64,000 nucleotides of DNA from Pseudomonas synxantha. GTDB lineage: Bacteria > Pseudomonadota > Gammaproteobacteria > Pseudomonadales > Pseudomonadaceae. This document shows positions 8,667 to 17,337 of the stretch, piece after piece (positions within the stretch are counted from its first letter, which is position 1; each line of letters begins with the position of its first letter). The translations under genes and the position numbers were made by a program. The notes beneath the pieces were generated by a model. The model saw nothing but the letters and a program-made list of their open reading frames with translations. It made no database searches and was not told the DNA's origin. The stretch covers positions 1,922,001 to 1,986,000 of the forward strand of contig NZ_LT629786.1 in assembly GCF_900105675.1 (NCBI RefSeq), read 5' to 3'.

Positions 8667-9833
8667 TTAGATGTGCGCCAGGGCTTGGGCCAGATCCTTG
8701 CGCAGATCCTCTACATCCTCAACCCCCACCGACAACCGTACCAGCCCATCGCCGATTCCCAACTGCGCCCGCGTCGCCGCCGGGATGCTCGCATGGGTCA
8801 TGATCGCCGGGTGTTCGATCAGGCTTTCCACGCCCCCCAGGCTCTCGGCCAGGGCGAAGATATTGATGTTTTCCAGGAAGCGCGTTGCACCGGCCAGGTC
8901 GCTGTTCAAATCCACCGAAATCATCCCGCCAAACCCGCGCATCTGCTGTTTTGCCAACTCGTGCTGTGGGTGGGATTTCAAGCCTGGGTAGTGAACACGC
9001 GATACCTGAGGCTGTTGTTCCAGCCAGGTGGCCAGGTCCAGGGCATTGCTGCAATGGCGCTCCATGCGCAGCGCCAGGGTCTTTACCCCGCGCAAGGTCA
9101 GGAACGCGTCGAACGGCCCGGCAATAGCGCCCACTGAGTTCTGCAGAAAGCCCAAGCGTTCTGCCAGCTCAGGGTTGTCGCCCACAACGGCGATACCACC
9201 GATCACATCGGAATGCCCATTGAGGTACTTGGTAGTGGAGTGCACCACAATATCGAAACCCAGCTCCAGCGGCCGCTGGATCCACGGGCTGGCGAAAGTG
9301 TTGTCGGCCACGCAAATAATCCCGCGGGCACGGCAGATACGCGCAACTGCGCGCAGGTCGGTCAGGCTCAGCAGCGGATTGCTCGGGGTCTCGACCCAGA
9401 CCATGCGCGTGTCGTCCTGCAACGACGCTTCAAAGGCCGACAAGTCGCTCAGGTCGACATAGCTGAAACGGTGCCCGGCACTGCGCTGGCGTACCTTGTC
9501 GAACAGGCGGAACGTGCCGCCATACAGGTCATTGCCCGAGACAATATGTGCGCCGGCATCCAGCAGCTCCAGCACCGTGGAAATCGCCGCCAGCCCCGAG
9601 GCAAACGCAAACGCCTGGCTGCCGCCTTCAAGGTCGGCTACGCAGCGCTCCAGGGCAAAACGCGTGGGGTTGTGGGAGCGCCCATAGTCGAAGCCCTTGT
9701 GCACGCCGGGGCTGTCTTGCAGGTAGGTGGAGTTGGCGTAGATCGGCGGCATCAGCGCGCCCGTGGTCGGGTCGGGTGACTGCCCGGCGTGGATCACACG
9801 GGTGGCAAACGCGCTTTTATCGGGCTGACTCAT
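8667..9833 (-). CDS. Cystathionine gamma-lyase/gamma-synthase family PLP enzyme
   Basis: 388-aa cytoplasmic PLP enzyme of the Cys/Met metabolism family. The cofactor lysine is K202 in HSTTKYLNGHSD. The N-terminal substrate loop (IYANSTYLQDSPG), the phosphate-cup region (ASGLAAISTVLELL) and SNPLL are all present, and the length fits the family. It overlaps the upstream cystathionine beta-synthase gene by 4 nt (9830-9833), so translation is coupled. This points to the reverse transsulfuration direction (cystathionine to cysteine). A cystathionine gamma-synthase role cannot be excluded by sequence alone. The C-terminal GVEDVEDLRKDLAQALAHI is the segment that recurs in the REP array immediately downstream. 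Confidence 0.9.
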   Translation of the reverse strand: MSQPDKSAFATRVIHAGQSPDPTTGALMPPIYANSTYLQDSPGVHKGFDYGRSHNPTRFALERCVADLEGGSQAFAFASGLAAISTVLELLDAGAHIVSGNDLYGGTFRLFDKVRQRSAGHRFSYVDLSDLSAFEASLQDDTRMVWVETPSNPLLSLTDLRAVARICRARGIICVADNTFASPWIQRPLELGFDIVVHSTTKYLNGHSDVIGGIAVVGDNPELAERLGFLQNSVGAIAGPFDAFLTLRGVKTLALRMERHCSNALDLATWLEQQPQVSRVHYPGLKSHPQHELAKQQMRGFGGMISVDLNSDLAGATRFLENINIFALAESLGGVESLIEHPAIMTHASIPAATRAQLGIGDGLVRLSVGVEDVEDLRKDLAQALAHI

Positions 9834-11206
9834 GCAAGGGATCTCCGTAGGTGGTTAAGCAGGTCGACGCGGGTAATCAGGCCATGGAAGCCTGAGGCGT
9901 CAGCAATGATGGCGACCAGGCCGCGATCCAGTTCTGCCTGCAGTTCGGCCAGGCTGGCGCTGGGGGCCAGGGTGTGCAGGGTGTCGGTCATGGCGCTGGC
10001 GACGGTCATGGAAAAATCCGCGGCATCGTGGTGCAGGCCCAGCAGGATGTCGGACTCATCGATGACGCCCACCAGTTGTTGGCCGTCTACCAGCACCGGC
10101 AGTTGCGACACATCAGCCAGGCGCATGCGCTGGAAGGCGGTGAGCAGGGTGTCGTCGGGGCTGACGCTGATCACGCGGCCGTCTTCGAAGCGGCGGGCGA
10201 TCAGGTCGCGCAGGTCGCCGTAATGCTTGTACTGCAACAGGCCGGCGTCGTTCATCCATTGGTCGTTGTAGACCTTCGACAAGTACCGCGTGCCGGTGTC
10301 GCAGACGAAGGTCACCACACGTTTGGGCGTGGTTTGCTCACGGCAGTAACGCAGGGCGGCGGCTAGCAGGGTGCCGGTGGATGAGCCCCCGAGAATGCCT
10401 TCGGCCTTGAGCAACTGGCGGGCGTGGTCGAAGCTTTCTTCATCGCTGATGGAGTAGGCGTGGCGCACACTGGAGAGGTCGGCAATCGAGGGGATGAAAT
10501 CCTCGCCGATGCCTTCCACGGCCCAGGAGCCGGGCGTTTCCAGCTGGCCGCTGCGGCTGTACTCGGCCATTACCGAACCCACCGGGTCGGCCAGTACCAT
10601 GGCCAGCTCAGGCTGCACGCGCTTGAAGAAACGGGTCAGCCCGGTGAGGGTGCCGGCCGAGCCGACGCCCACCACAATTGCGTCGACATCATGCTGGGTC
10701 TGCGCCCAGATCTCCGGCGCGGTGCTGGTCTCGTGGGCCAGGGGATTGGCCGGGTTGTTGAACTGGTCGGCGAAGAAGGAATCCGGAATATCCTTGGCCA
10801 GGCGTGCTGCAACGTCCTGGTAATACTCGGGGTGGCCCTTGCCCACATCGGAACGGGTGATATGCACCTCGGCGCCCATGGCCTTGAGGTGCAGCACCTT
10901 TTCCGTGGACATCTTGTCGGGCACCACCAGCACCACCCGATACCCCTTGGCCCGGCCCACCAGCGCCAGGCCCAGGCCGGTGTTGCCGGCGGTGGCTTCG
11001 ATGATGGTGCCACCAGGGCGCAAGCGGCCGTCGCGTTCGGCGGCGTCGATCATCGCCAGGCCTATTCGGTCCTTGATCGAACCTCCGGGGTTTTGTGATT
11101 CAAGCTTGAGAAACAGTGTGCAAGGGCCAGTGTCGAAGCGGCTGACCTTGACCAGCGGTGTGTTACCGATCAGCTCAAGCACGGCGGGGCGTGAAGGTGT
11201 GGGCAT
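9830..11206 (-). CDS. Cystathionine beta-synthase
   Basis: 458-aa cytoplasmic PLP enzyme. The catalytic core opens with LELIGNTPLVKVSRF and has the cofactor lysine K45 in NPGGSIKDRIG, then EATAGNTGLGLALV and GSSTGTLLAAAL. It ends with two CBS modules: one after residue 330 (SVSPDDTLLTAFQRMRLAD, LPVLVDGQQLVGVIDESDIL) and one at the extreme C-terminus (AIIADASGFHGLITRVDLL). CBS modules in these enzymes often bind adenosyl ligands. It condenses serine or O-acetylserine with homocysteine to cystathionine, which the coupled downstream enzyme would cleave to cysteine. The ATG at 11206 follows a plausible AGGTAACGAC site. Confidence 0.93.
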   Translation of the reverse strand: MPTPSRPAVLELIGNTPLVKVSRFDTGPCTLFLKLESQNPGGSIKDRIGLAMIDAAERDGRLRPGGTIIEATAGNTGLGLALVGRAKGYRVVLVVPDKMSTEKVLHLKAMGAEVHITRSDVGKGHPEYYQDVAARLAKDIPDSFFADQFNNPANPLAHETSTAPEIWAQTQHDVDAIVVGVGSAGTLTGLTRFFKRVQPELAMVLADPVGSVMAEYSRSGQLETPGSWAVEGIGEDFIPSIADLSSVRHAYSISDEESFDHARQLLKAEGILGGSSTGTLLAAALRYCREQTTPKRVVTFVCDTGTRYLSKVYNDQWMNDAGLLQYKHYGDLRDLIARRFEDGRVISVSPDDTLLTAFQRMRLADVSQLPVLVDGQQLVGVIDESDILLGLHHDAADFSMTVASAMTDTLHTLAPSASLAELQAELDRGLVAIIADASGFHGLITRVDLLNHLRRSLA

Positions 11207-11375
11207 GTCGTTACCTGGTTACGGGATGGGCGTAGGGTAGGGGGACAGCAAAATGCATGACTTCGAACATAGGCCGGTATCGCCCAGGTCGCAACCTGGC
11301 GGTCCGATGCATGACTTTTTTTGGCGCATGGGTGATGCGAGGGCGCGCGCAATGTAGGAGCCCGATGAAGAGCAA

Positions 11376-11486
11376 ATGTGGGAGCGCTCGAGCTTTAGCG
11401 AGGCCGCGATGGCGGTGGGTCAGGCAGCACAAATGCCAGCAGTGCCGCCGCCGTCGCGGCCTCGCTAAAGCTCGTGCGCTCCCACA
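11376..11486. repeat. Long inverted repeat, REP variant
   Basis: GTGGGAGCGCTCGAGCTTTA on the left pairs with TAAAGCTCGTGCGCTCCCAC on the right, with a GATGGCGGTGGGTCA-type centre as in REP doublets. The core differs from the GGGGGCTTGC type seen elsewhere in the window. It ends at the stop codon of the VOC gene, so it may also act as its transcript end. Confidence 0.8.
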
Positions 11487-11969
11487 TCAGTGACCGGCAA
11501 TGGCAGCTTCGATAGTCGCTATGTCGATTTTGGTCATCTTCATCATCGCCTCAAACGCACGCTTGGCGACGGCGGTGTCCTTGCTGGTCACCGCATCGAC
11601 CAACACCCGTGGCGAGATCTGCCACGACAAACCCCATTTATCCTTGCACCAGCCGCAGGCGCTTTCCTTTCCGCCATTGCCAACGATGGCATTCCACAAC
11701 CGGTCGGTTTCCTCCTGGTCGTCCGTGGACACCTGAAAGGAAAACGCCTCGCTGTGCTTGAACGCCGAACCGCCATTCAGGCCGATGCACGGAATGCCCA
11801 TGACGGTGAATTCCACCGTCAATGCATCACCCTGTTTACCGCAGGGGTAGTCGCCAGGGGCGTAGTGCACCGCGTTCACTTTGCTGTCGGGGAAGGTTTC
11901 GGCGTAAAAAGTGGCGGCCTCCACAGCGTCGCCGTTGTACCAGAGGCAGACGGTATTTTTGTTGTTCAT
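11487..11969 (-). CDS. VOC family protein (PhnB-like)
   Basis: 160-aa small cytoplasmic protein with the glyoxalase/PhnB fold: N-terminal CLWYNGDAVEAATFYAETF, central VEFTVMGIPCIGLNGG and C-terminal SWQISPRVLVDAVTSKD, all typical of the PhnB/demethylubiquinone-methyltransferase-like VOC subgroup. No substrate can be assigned. AGGAGTTTGCG stands just ahead of the ATG at 11969. It is the third gene of a same-strand run with the SnoaL-like gene (54-nt gap) and the MFS gene, so it is probably the distal gene of that operon. Confidence 0.85.
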   Translation of the reverse strand: MNNKNTVCLWYNGDAVEAATFYAETFPDSKVNAVHYAPGDYPCGKQGDALTVEFTVMGIPCIGLNGGSAFKHSEAFSFQVSTDDQEETDRLWNAIVGNGGKESACGWCKDKWGLSWQISPRVLVDAVTSKDTAVAKRAFEAMMKMTKIDIATIEAAIAGH

Positions 11970-12023
11970 CGCAAACTCCTCGGGTTGATAGGAGTATGAA
12001 GTCTAGACGAGGGTGCCGCCCTG

Positions 12024-12425
12024 TCAGCCGGCGTTCCCTTTCAGCTGATGGGCGACCGCTGCCTTATCGATCACCGACCAGACGTGAGCGAATTTACCGT
12101 CGACGCATTCGTAAAAAACGTTCTCGTCGAATACGACCGTCTTGCCGTTGATCGGCAGCCCGAAAAACTCGCCCCTGGGACTGACCCTGAAGTTCAGCCG
12201 ACTGGCGACCGTCGGCGGGTCGGCAACCAGCAGCTGAACACGGAACACCAGGTCGGGGATTTCCCGAAAGTCGCGCTCCAGCATCGCCCGGTAGCCCTCC
12301 AGGCCAACCGGGCTGCCGTTGTAGGTCACATCAGGATGGACAAAATCGCCCAGGTGCTGCCAATCCTGACGGTTCAGACAATCGATATAGCCTCGGTAGA
12401 AGCTGGCGAGTTGGTCGCGGGTCAT
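12024..12425 (-). CDS. SnoaL-like ester cyclase family protein
   Basis: 133-aa protein of the NTF2-like/SnoaL fold. The features are FYRGYIDCLNRQDWQHLGDFVHPD at the N-terminus, GLEGYRAMLERDFREIPDL in the middle and GKTVVFDENVFYECVDGKF near the end. Such proteins are polyketide cyclases or small-molecule-binding proteins; the substrate is not readable. AGGAGAACGG precedes the ATG at 12425, and the gene starts 16 nt after the MFS stop, so it is co-transcribed with the transporter. Confidence 0.8.
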   Translation of the reverse strand: MTRDQLASFYRGYIDCLNRQDWQHLGDFVHPDVTYNGSPVGLEGYRAMLERDFREIPDLVFRVQLLVADPPTVASRLNFRVSPRGEFFGLPINGKTVVFDENVFYECVDGKFAHVWSVIDKAAVAHQLKGNAG

Positions 12426-12441
12426 GGGCCGTTCTCCTGGT

Positions 12442-13647
12442 TTAAGCGCGCTCGTCCACTATCGCCGGCAAGCAGATGTCCCCGCAAGTGTGTGACCGGG
12501 TATGCCGCGAACGCCAGCTCAAACCCAGCACCATCAGCAAACCCAGCCCGGCCATCAGCGCGCCTGCCAGGGAAATGGCCGGGTAGCCCAGCCCGGCGTT
12601 GATCACCGCGCCGCCCAACGCCGCGCCAATCGCATTACCGAAATTGAATGCGCCGATGTTCATCGCGGAGGCCAGGTTAGGCGCATCCTTGGCGGCCTCC
12701 ATCACACGCATCTGCAAGGGCGGCACCAAGGCAAAACTCGCGGCTCCCCATAGCAGGATCGACACGGCAGCAGGCAGCGGCCATTGCATCAGCACCGAGA
12801 AGGCCAGCAGCACGGCGATCAACACCACCAGGGAGGTGATCAAGGTACGGTCCACCGAACGGTCCGCAGACTTGCCACCCCACACATTGCCCAGGGTCAG
12901 GCCGATACCGAACAGCACGAGCATGCCGGTGACGAAGTTGGTCGAGGCGTGGGTGACGTCACGCAGAATCGGTGCGATATAGGTGAACACCGTGAACATT
13001 GCACTGGAACCCACCACGGTCAGCGCCAACGCAGCCAGCACCGGCCCGCGGCCCAGTACGCGAATTTCCGCCATCAGGCTGCCGCCTTTCGGCGCAGGTG
13101 TATTCGGCAGCGCCCACCACAGCGCCGCCATCACCACCGCACCGATGCCGCTGATGCCCCAGAACGCCGTGCGCCAACCAAAGTTCTCGCCAAACCAAGT
13201 GGCCAGGGGCACACCGCCAATGGTCGCCAGGGTCAGCCCCAGAAACATCGCCGCGACCGCCCCCGCGCGCTTCTCCGGCGCGACCACACTCGCGGCCACA
13301 ATCGAACCAATGCCGAAGAACGCTCCGTGGTTCAGCGACGTCACCAGCCTGGCGATCATCAAGGTCTGGTAGTTGTTGGCCAACGCCGAGAGCACATTAC
13401 CCAGGGTGAAAATCGCCATCAGCCCGATCAGCAGGTAACGGCGTGGCACCCTGGCCGTGGCGAGGGTCATGATCGGCGCGCCGATCAGCACGCCCATGGC
13501 ATAGGCGCTCACCAACAGCCCCGCGGCGGGAATGGATACGCCAAGATCGGCGGCAATACCGGGCAACATGCCCATGGGTGCAAACTCCGTGACCCCGATG
13601 CCAAAGGCACCGATGGACAAGGCTACAAGGGGTGGATTGATACGCAT
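12442..13647 (-). CDS. MFS transporter, drug/sugar efflux type
   Basis: 401-aa inner-membrane protein with about 12 hydrophobic segments. The N-terminal half has FGIGVTEFAPMGMLPGIAADL and the loop RVPRRYLLIGLMAIFTLGNVL, as in AraJ/chloramphenicol-efflux-like major facilitators. GAGGAGTCAACC stands before the ATG at 13647. A LysR gene is divergently placed 94 nt away, which usually indicates that it controls this operon. The SnoaL-like and VOC genes follow. The substrate is unknown; efflux of a small aromatic or drug is a guess from the family. Confidence 0.88.
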   Translation of the reverse strand: MRINPPLVALSIGAFGIGVTEFAPMGMLPGIAADLGVSIPAAGLLVSAYAMGVLIGAPIMTLATARVPRRYLLIGLMAIFTLGNVLSALANNYQTLMIARLVTSLNHGAFFGIGSIVAASVVAPEKRAGAVAAMFLGLTLATIGGVPLATWFGENFGWRTAFWGISGIGAVVMAALWWALPNTPAPKGGSLMAEIRVLGRGPVLAALALTVVGSSAMFTVFTYIAPILRDVTHASTNFVTGMLVLFGIGLTLGNVWGGKSADRSVDRTLITSLVVLIAVLLAFSVLMQWPLPAAVSILLWGAASFALVPPLQMRVMEAAKDAPNLASAMNIGAFNFGNAIGAALGGAVINAGLGYPAISLAGALMAGLGLLMVLGLSWRSRHTRSHTCGDICLPAIVDERA

Positions 13648-13741
13648 GGTTGACTCCTCATCTGTGTGTCAAATGCTACAATCCAGCCTTTTGCAGCAGT
13701 AGCCCTTGGTTGGGAACTACAGCTTTGCGCAGGAGGCACAA

Positions 13742-14635
13742 ATGGACATCGGTGGTCGCTCGGGAGAGATGGAAGTGTTCGCCATGGTCGCCGAGCACGG
13801 CAGCCTGTCGGGCGCTGCGCGAGCCCTGGGGCTGACGCCATCGTCCATCAGCCGCATCATCACCCGCACCGAACGGCGCATCGGTACCCGGCTGCTGCTG
13901 CGCACCACCCGCGCCATCACCTTCACCGTCGAAGGCGAAGCCTACCTGCGCGGCGCCCGGCGCATCCTTGCGGACATGGCCGAAGTCGAAGACGCCATCA
14001 CCGACCAAGGCGCCCCCCGCGGCCGCCTGCGAGTCAGCGCCGCCCTGGCCCATGGCCGTATGACCATCGTGCCGCTGATCGCCGCCTTCAGCGCCCGCTA
14101 TCCCGCCATCGTCGTCGACCTGATGCTCGGCGATGAAGTCGTGGACATCCTCGGCGGCCAGGCCGACGTCGCCATCCGCTTCGGCCCACTCGCCGACAGC
14201 CCACTGACCGCTCGCCACATCGGCTCCACCGGCCAGGTTATCGTCGCCTCACCCGACTACCTGGCGCGCCACGGCACCCCGGTTGCGCCGCAGGATCTAC
14301 TCAACCACAACTGCCTGCGCTTCAACTTCCGCCGGGCGGCGCCTGACTGGCCGTTTCGGATGGAAGGGCGGGAGTTTTCGTTGAAAGTGGCGGGGACGAT
14401 TGAAGGCAATAGTGGGGAAGCGTTGGCGCAGTTGGCGAAGCTGGGGGCGGGGATTGCGCGGATTGGGGCGTTTAGTGTGGTGGAGGAGGTGAGGCGGGGG
14501 GAGTTGGTGGTATTGCTTGAGGAGTTTAACCCGGGGGATGTGGAGCCGATTCATGCGGTGTTTGTGGGGGGAGGGGCGATGCCGGCGCGGGTTAGGGCGT
14601 TTGTGGATTTTTTGGTGGAGCGGCATTGCGTTTGA
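13742..14635 (+). CDS. LysR-family transcriptional regulator
   Basis: 297-aa regulator. The N-terminal winged helix reads MEVFAMVAEHGSLSGAARAL followed by GLTPSSISRIITRTERRIGT (residues 9-50), then a PBP2-like effector domain. AGGAGG at 13730 fixes the start at 13742. It is divergent from the MFS operon and probably regulates it. Codon usage changes sharply within the gene: up to about 14330 codons end mostly in C, while from about 14340 to the stop they end mostly in G or T (for example GGG, GCG, TTG). The reading frame remains open and the protein stays plausible through the switch. Confidence 0.9.
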   Translation: MDIGGRSGEMEVFAMVAEHGSLSGAARALGLTPSSISRIITRTERRIGTRLLLRTTRAITFTVEGEAYLRGARRILADMAEVEDAITDQGAPRGRLRVSAALAHGRMTIVPLIAAFSARYPAIVVDLMLGDEVVDILGGQADVAIRFGPLADSPLTARHIGSTGQVIVASPDYLARHGTPVAPQDLLNHNCLRFNFRRAAPDWPFRMEGREFSLKVAGTIEGNSGEALAQLAKLGAGIARIGAFSVVEEVRRGELVVLLEEFNPGDVEPIHAVFVGGGAMPARVRAFVDFLVERHCV

Positions 14636-14783
14636 CGAGGCGTGGGTTTGGAACTTTGGACGGAGCGTATTTGCCCGGAGCGGGATATTCAAAGCTGGGT
14701 CATACGGTCAAGCCGCCCACTCGAAGCACTCAAACTATTAGCCACGAATCGCTGAAGTGGACGACTCACACAAGGAGCCCTGT

Positions 14784-15710
14784 TCAGTCGGCGACATCCT
14801 CCGGCGAAACAACCCAAACACTGCAAGGCATTTTGTATAACAGTTGTTCCACCGTGCTGCCGATCAATTGGCCGATCCCACGATGGACGACTCGTCCCAT
14901 GACAATAACGTCAATGTCATATGCATCCGCATAGCTGGAAAGCACCTTGGCTGGGTTGCCCATGATCATGTGCTGGTTTTCCGCTGGGATGTTATTGCGT
15001 GTGGCCAGCTCACGGAAAGCATCGCTCTGCGCATCGAACAGTGCCTTGGCGGCGCTTGAAGAGAAGAACGCCGAAGCATTATTGAAACCGAACTCAGCCG
15101 CACTGATCGAGGACAGATCGTGGGCGTAAATAACCTCGAGCTCAGCATTACAGTTGTTCGCCAGTTTTACCGCTTCGTGCAGAATCCTGTCGTTGAGGCC
15201 TTTGTAATGGTCATTGCGATGGAAAGGATCGACCGCAGCGACAATTCTACGCGGAAGGGCGTGGTGCACATGACTGACAAAGTGCAGTGGCACTGGGCAT
15301 TCTCGTAGCAGATGAATGTCTAACGGTGTGAACATCAGGCGTGACAGGACTGACTCGTGCTCCAGAGCCTTCACGAGTGCTGTCATGGGTTGTTCCCGAA
15401 GGTGGATGAGAATCTCTTGCAGGGGGCTTTCCACCCAGACAACTTCAGTGGTGACGTGTACGCCGAGCTTACGCAGGGGGCGGGCCTGATCCTCAAGCCA
15501 TTGGTGGTGGCGCTCGACATATCCCAAGCGGATCTGCTCCAGAGCTTGTTCATTGACCAGGCCAGCAGTCGCCAGTCCCTCCAGATAGTCGAATGCCACG
15601 ATGTGCAAGGCCGCATCCGAGGCCTTGGCCAGAGCGGCGGCGCGCTCGAGGGCCGGGCTGTTTTTCATGAGGGGCGAGACAACGAGCATGAAGCGTGGTT
15701 GCGCAGACAT
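14784..15710 (-). CDS. Universal stress protein, tandem UspA domains (copy 1)
   Basis: 308-aa cytoplasmic protein with two Usp domains, about residues 1-145 and 150-308, similar in layout to UspE. The second domain ends with DIDVIVMGRVVHRGIGQLIG and STVEQLLYKMPCSVWVV, the family C-terminal strand and loop; the glycine spacing differs from the classical ATP-binding motif. GGGAGATTTGCC precedes the ATG at 15710. It is the first of three related tandem-Usp genes in this island (others at 19678 and 22733), all sharing a LHIVAFDYLE-type motif. TTGATTTTTGTCAA lies about 100 bp upstream and suggests FNR/ANR-type activation at low oxygen. Confidence 0.92.
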   Translation of the reverse strand: MSAQPRFMLVVSPLMKNSPALERAAALAKASDAALHIVAFDYLEGLATAGLVNEQALEQIRLGYVERHHQWLEDQARPLRKLGVHVTTEVVWVESPLQEILIHLREQPMTALVKALEHESVLSRLMFTPLDIHLLRECPVPLHFVSHVHHALPRRIVAAVDPFHRNDHYKGLNDRILHEAVKLANNCNAELEVIYAHDLSSISAAEFGFNNASAFFSSSAAKALFDAQSDAFRELATRNNIPAENQHMIMGNPAKVLSSYADAYDIDVIVMGRVVHRGIGQLIGSTVEQLLYKMPCSVWVVSPEDVAD

Positions 15711-15806
15711 GGCAAATCTCCCATAGATAATCGCTCAAACGCTCGTCAGTCGGGCGTCCGGCCAGTGAGCCTTGAGCCTATGGTCGCTCTGGCTACGATA
15801 ACGGGT

Positions 15807-15820
15807 TTGATTTTTGTCAA
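15807..15820 (-). promoter_or_regulatory. FNR/ANR-like box upstream of usp copy 1
   Basis: TTGATTTTTGTCAA matches TTGAT-N4-ATCAA except for one base of the right half. Its centre is about 104 bp before the ATG at 15710. Confidence 0.55.
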
Positions 15821-15879
15821 AGAAACGAGGGAGGGCGCCGGTCAGAAGATGTGAGGCAAACGCGTTGGTTCACTGATTG

Positions 15880-15893
15880 TTGACCATTATCAA
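15880..15893 (+). promoter_or_regulatory. FNR/ANR-like box upstream of alcohol dehydrogenase
   Basis: TTGACCATTATCAA matches TTGAT-N4-ATCAA except for one base of the left half. Its centre is about 81 bp before the ATG at 15967, a usual place for an activator site. Confidence 0.55.
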
Positions 15894-15966
15894 TCTCCTA
15901 GAGGTTGTCTAGGCGCAGTCTCGGGTTAGTGCAGCACTCAAGAACTCGGTCTGCGTAGGGGAATCG

Positions 15967-17043
15967 ATGATGGCCACCATGAAAGCCGCAATATTCGTTG
16001 AGAAGAACCGCATTGTGCTCGAGGACAAACCGATCCCCGAGGTCGGCCCTCTGGATGCATTGATTCGCATCACCACCACGACAATCTGTGGCACCGATGT
16101 GCATATCCTGCGCGGAGAGTACCCGGTGGCCAAAGGCTTGACCATCGGTCACGAACCGGTGGGCGTCATCGAACGGCTGGGCTCGCAGGTGCGCGGCTTC
16201 GTCGAAGGACAGCGGGTAATCGCTGGGGCGATTACCCCAAGTGGCCAGAGTTACGCCTGCCTTTGCGGCTGCGGCTCACAGGATGGTCCAGACACCCGGC
16301 ATGGATTTCGCGCCACTGGTGGCTGGAAATTCGGCAATACCATAGACGGTTGCCAAGCCGAATACGTGCTGGTGCCAGATGCACTAGCCAATTTGTGCCC
16401 GATCCCTGACGGCTTGAGCGATGAACATGTGCTGATGTGCCCGGACATCATGTCCACCGGTTTCTCTGGCGCGGAGCGCGGCGAGATCAGTATCGGTGAC
16501 ACGGTCGCCGTATTTGCCCTCGGGCCGATCGGTTTGTGCGCCGTGGCCGGTGCTCGTCTTAAGGGGGCTACCACCATCATCGGCGTCGATGCGGTGGCAG
16601 AGCGCATGAGCGTTGCCCGTCAGTTGGGCGCGACTCACGTGGTCAATTTCAAGGACTCAAATGTGGTCGATCAGATCATGGCCCTGACCAATGGCCGGGG
16701 AGTTGATGTTTCGATCGAGGCTCTGGGTACCCAAGGTACCTTTGAGTCGGCATTGCGCGTGCTGCGTCCTGGCGGCCGCTTATCCAGTCTTGGGGTGTAT
16801 TCCAGCGACCTGCGCATTCCGCTCGGTGCCTTTGCCGCCGGCCTCGGTGATTACAGCATCGTTACGACGCTATGTCCCGGCGGCAAAGAGCGGATGCGCC
16901 GGTTGATGGCAGTGGTGCAAAGCGGCGCCGTCGATTTGTCGCCGCTGGTGACTCACCATTTTAAACTCGATGACATCGAGGCGGCCTATGAGCTGTTTGC
17001 CAATCAGCGTGATGGCGTGATGAAAGTGGCGATCACTCCTTAA
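15967..17043 (+). CDS. Zinc-dependent secondary-alcohol-type dehydrogenase
   Basis: 358-aa medium-chain dehydrogenase. The catalytic zinc ligands fit the secondary-alcohol dehydrogenase pattern: C41 in TTICGTDVH, H62-E63 in TIGHEP and D160 in LMCPDIMSTGF. The Rossmann fingerprint is ALGPIGLCAVAGARLKGA (near 189). The structural-zinc loop is reduced (CLCGCGSQDG). It would interconvert an alcohol and a ketone or aldehyde with NAD(P). It could serve fermentative redox balance, consistent with the FNR-like box in front. Two ATGs lie close together (15967 and 15976 region, MMATMKAAIF); the first is used here and the true start may be a few codons later. It is followed by a small hypothetical gene. 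Confidence 0.9.
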   Translation: MMATMKAAIFVEKNRIVLEDKPIPEVGPLDALIRITTTTICGTDVHILRGEYPVAKGLTIGHEPVGVIERLGSQVRGFVEGQRVIAGAITPSGQSYACLCGCGSQDGPDTRHGFRATGGWKFGNTIDGCQAEYVLVPDALANLCPIPDGLSDEHVLMCPDIMSTGFSGAERGEISIGDTVAVFALGPIGLCAVAGARLKGATTIIGVDAVAERMSVARQLGATHVVNFKDSNVVDQIMALTNGRGVDVSIEALGTQGTFESALRVLRPGGRLSSLGVYSSDLRIPLGAFAAGLGDYSIVTTLCPGGKERMRRLMAVVQSGAVDLSPLVTHHFKLDDIEAAYELFANQRDGVMKVAITP

Positions 17044-17079
17044 GGACCAGTGTTGTCTACCGTCTTTGTAGAGGTGCTC

Positions 17080-17295
17080 ATGAACATTGAGATCACGCAA
17101 GCACGAAAACCCCATTGCTGGGTCGTGTATCTGGATGATCTGGCCGTGAACTTCAACAGTCTGGAGCAGGCGAACGCGTTCGTTGCCCAGCTCAAAGCGC
17201 GTATTGCAGCGCCACATGTATGGCCGCATGCGGGGCCCCGAGAGACTTTTGAGCGCACTCTGGCGCCACGCAAGGTGGCTGCGGCGATCAAGTGA
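17080..17295 (+). CDS. Small conserved-looking hypothetical protein
   Basis: 71-aa protein starting MNIEITQARKPHCWVVYLDD, with a central helix (NSLEQANAFVAQLKARI) and a basic C-terminus. I do not recognise it. The start at 17080 is preferred over an upstream in-frame TTG/ATG at 17050 because of AGAGGTG nearby and the amphipathic beginning. It lies 36 nt after the dehydrogenase stop and 42 nt before the MgtC-like gene, on the same strand, so it is probably in one transcript with them. Confidence 0.65.
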   Translation: MNIEITQARKPHCWVVYLDDLAVNFNSLEQANAFVAQLKARIAAPHVWPHAGPRETFERTLAPRKVAAAIK

Positions 17296-17337
17296 AAAAT
17301 AATCGCAGGCGCAAGCCGCTACTTGGTGGGAACCGCC

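Noticed and set aside
8667..11206. Forward transsulfuration (methionine synthesis)
   Set aside because: Coupling to a cystathionine beta-synthase points to the reverse direction; the gamma-synthase possibility is noted in the entry but not preferred.
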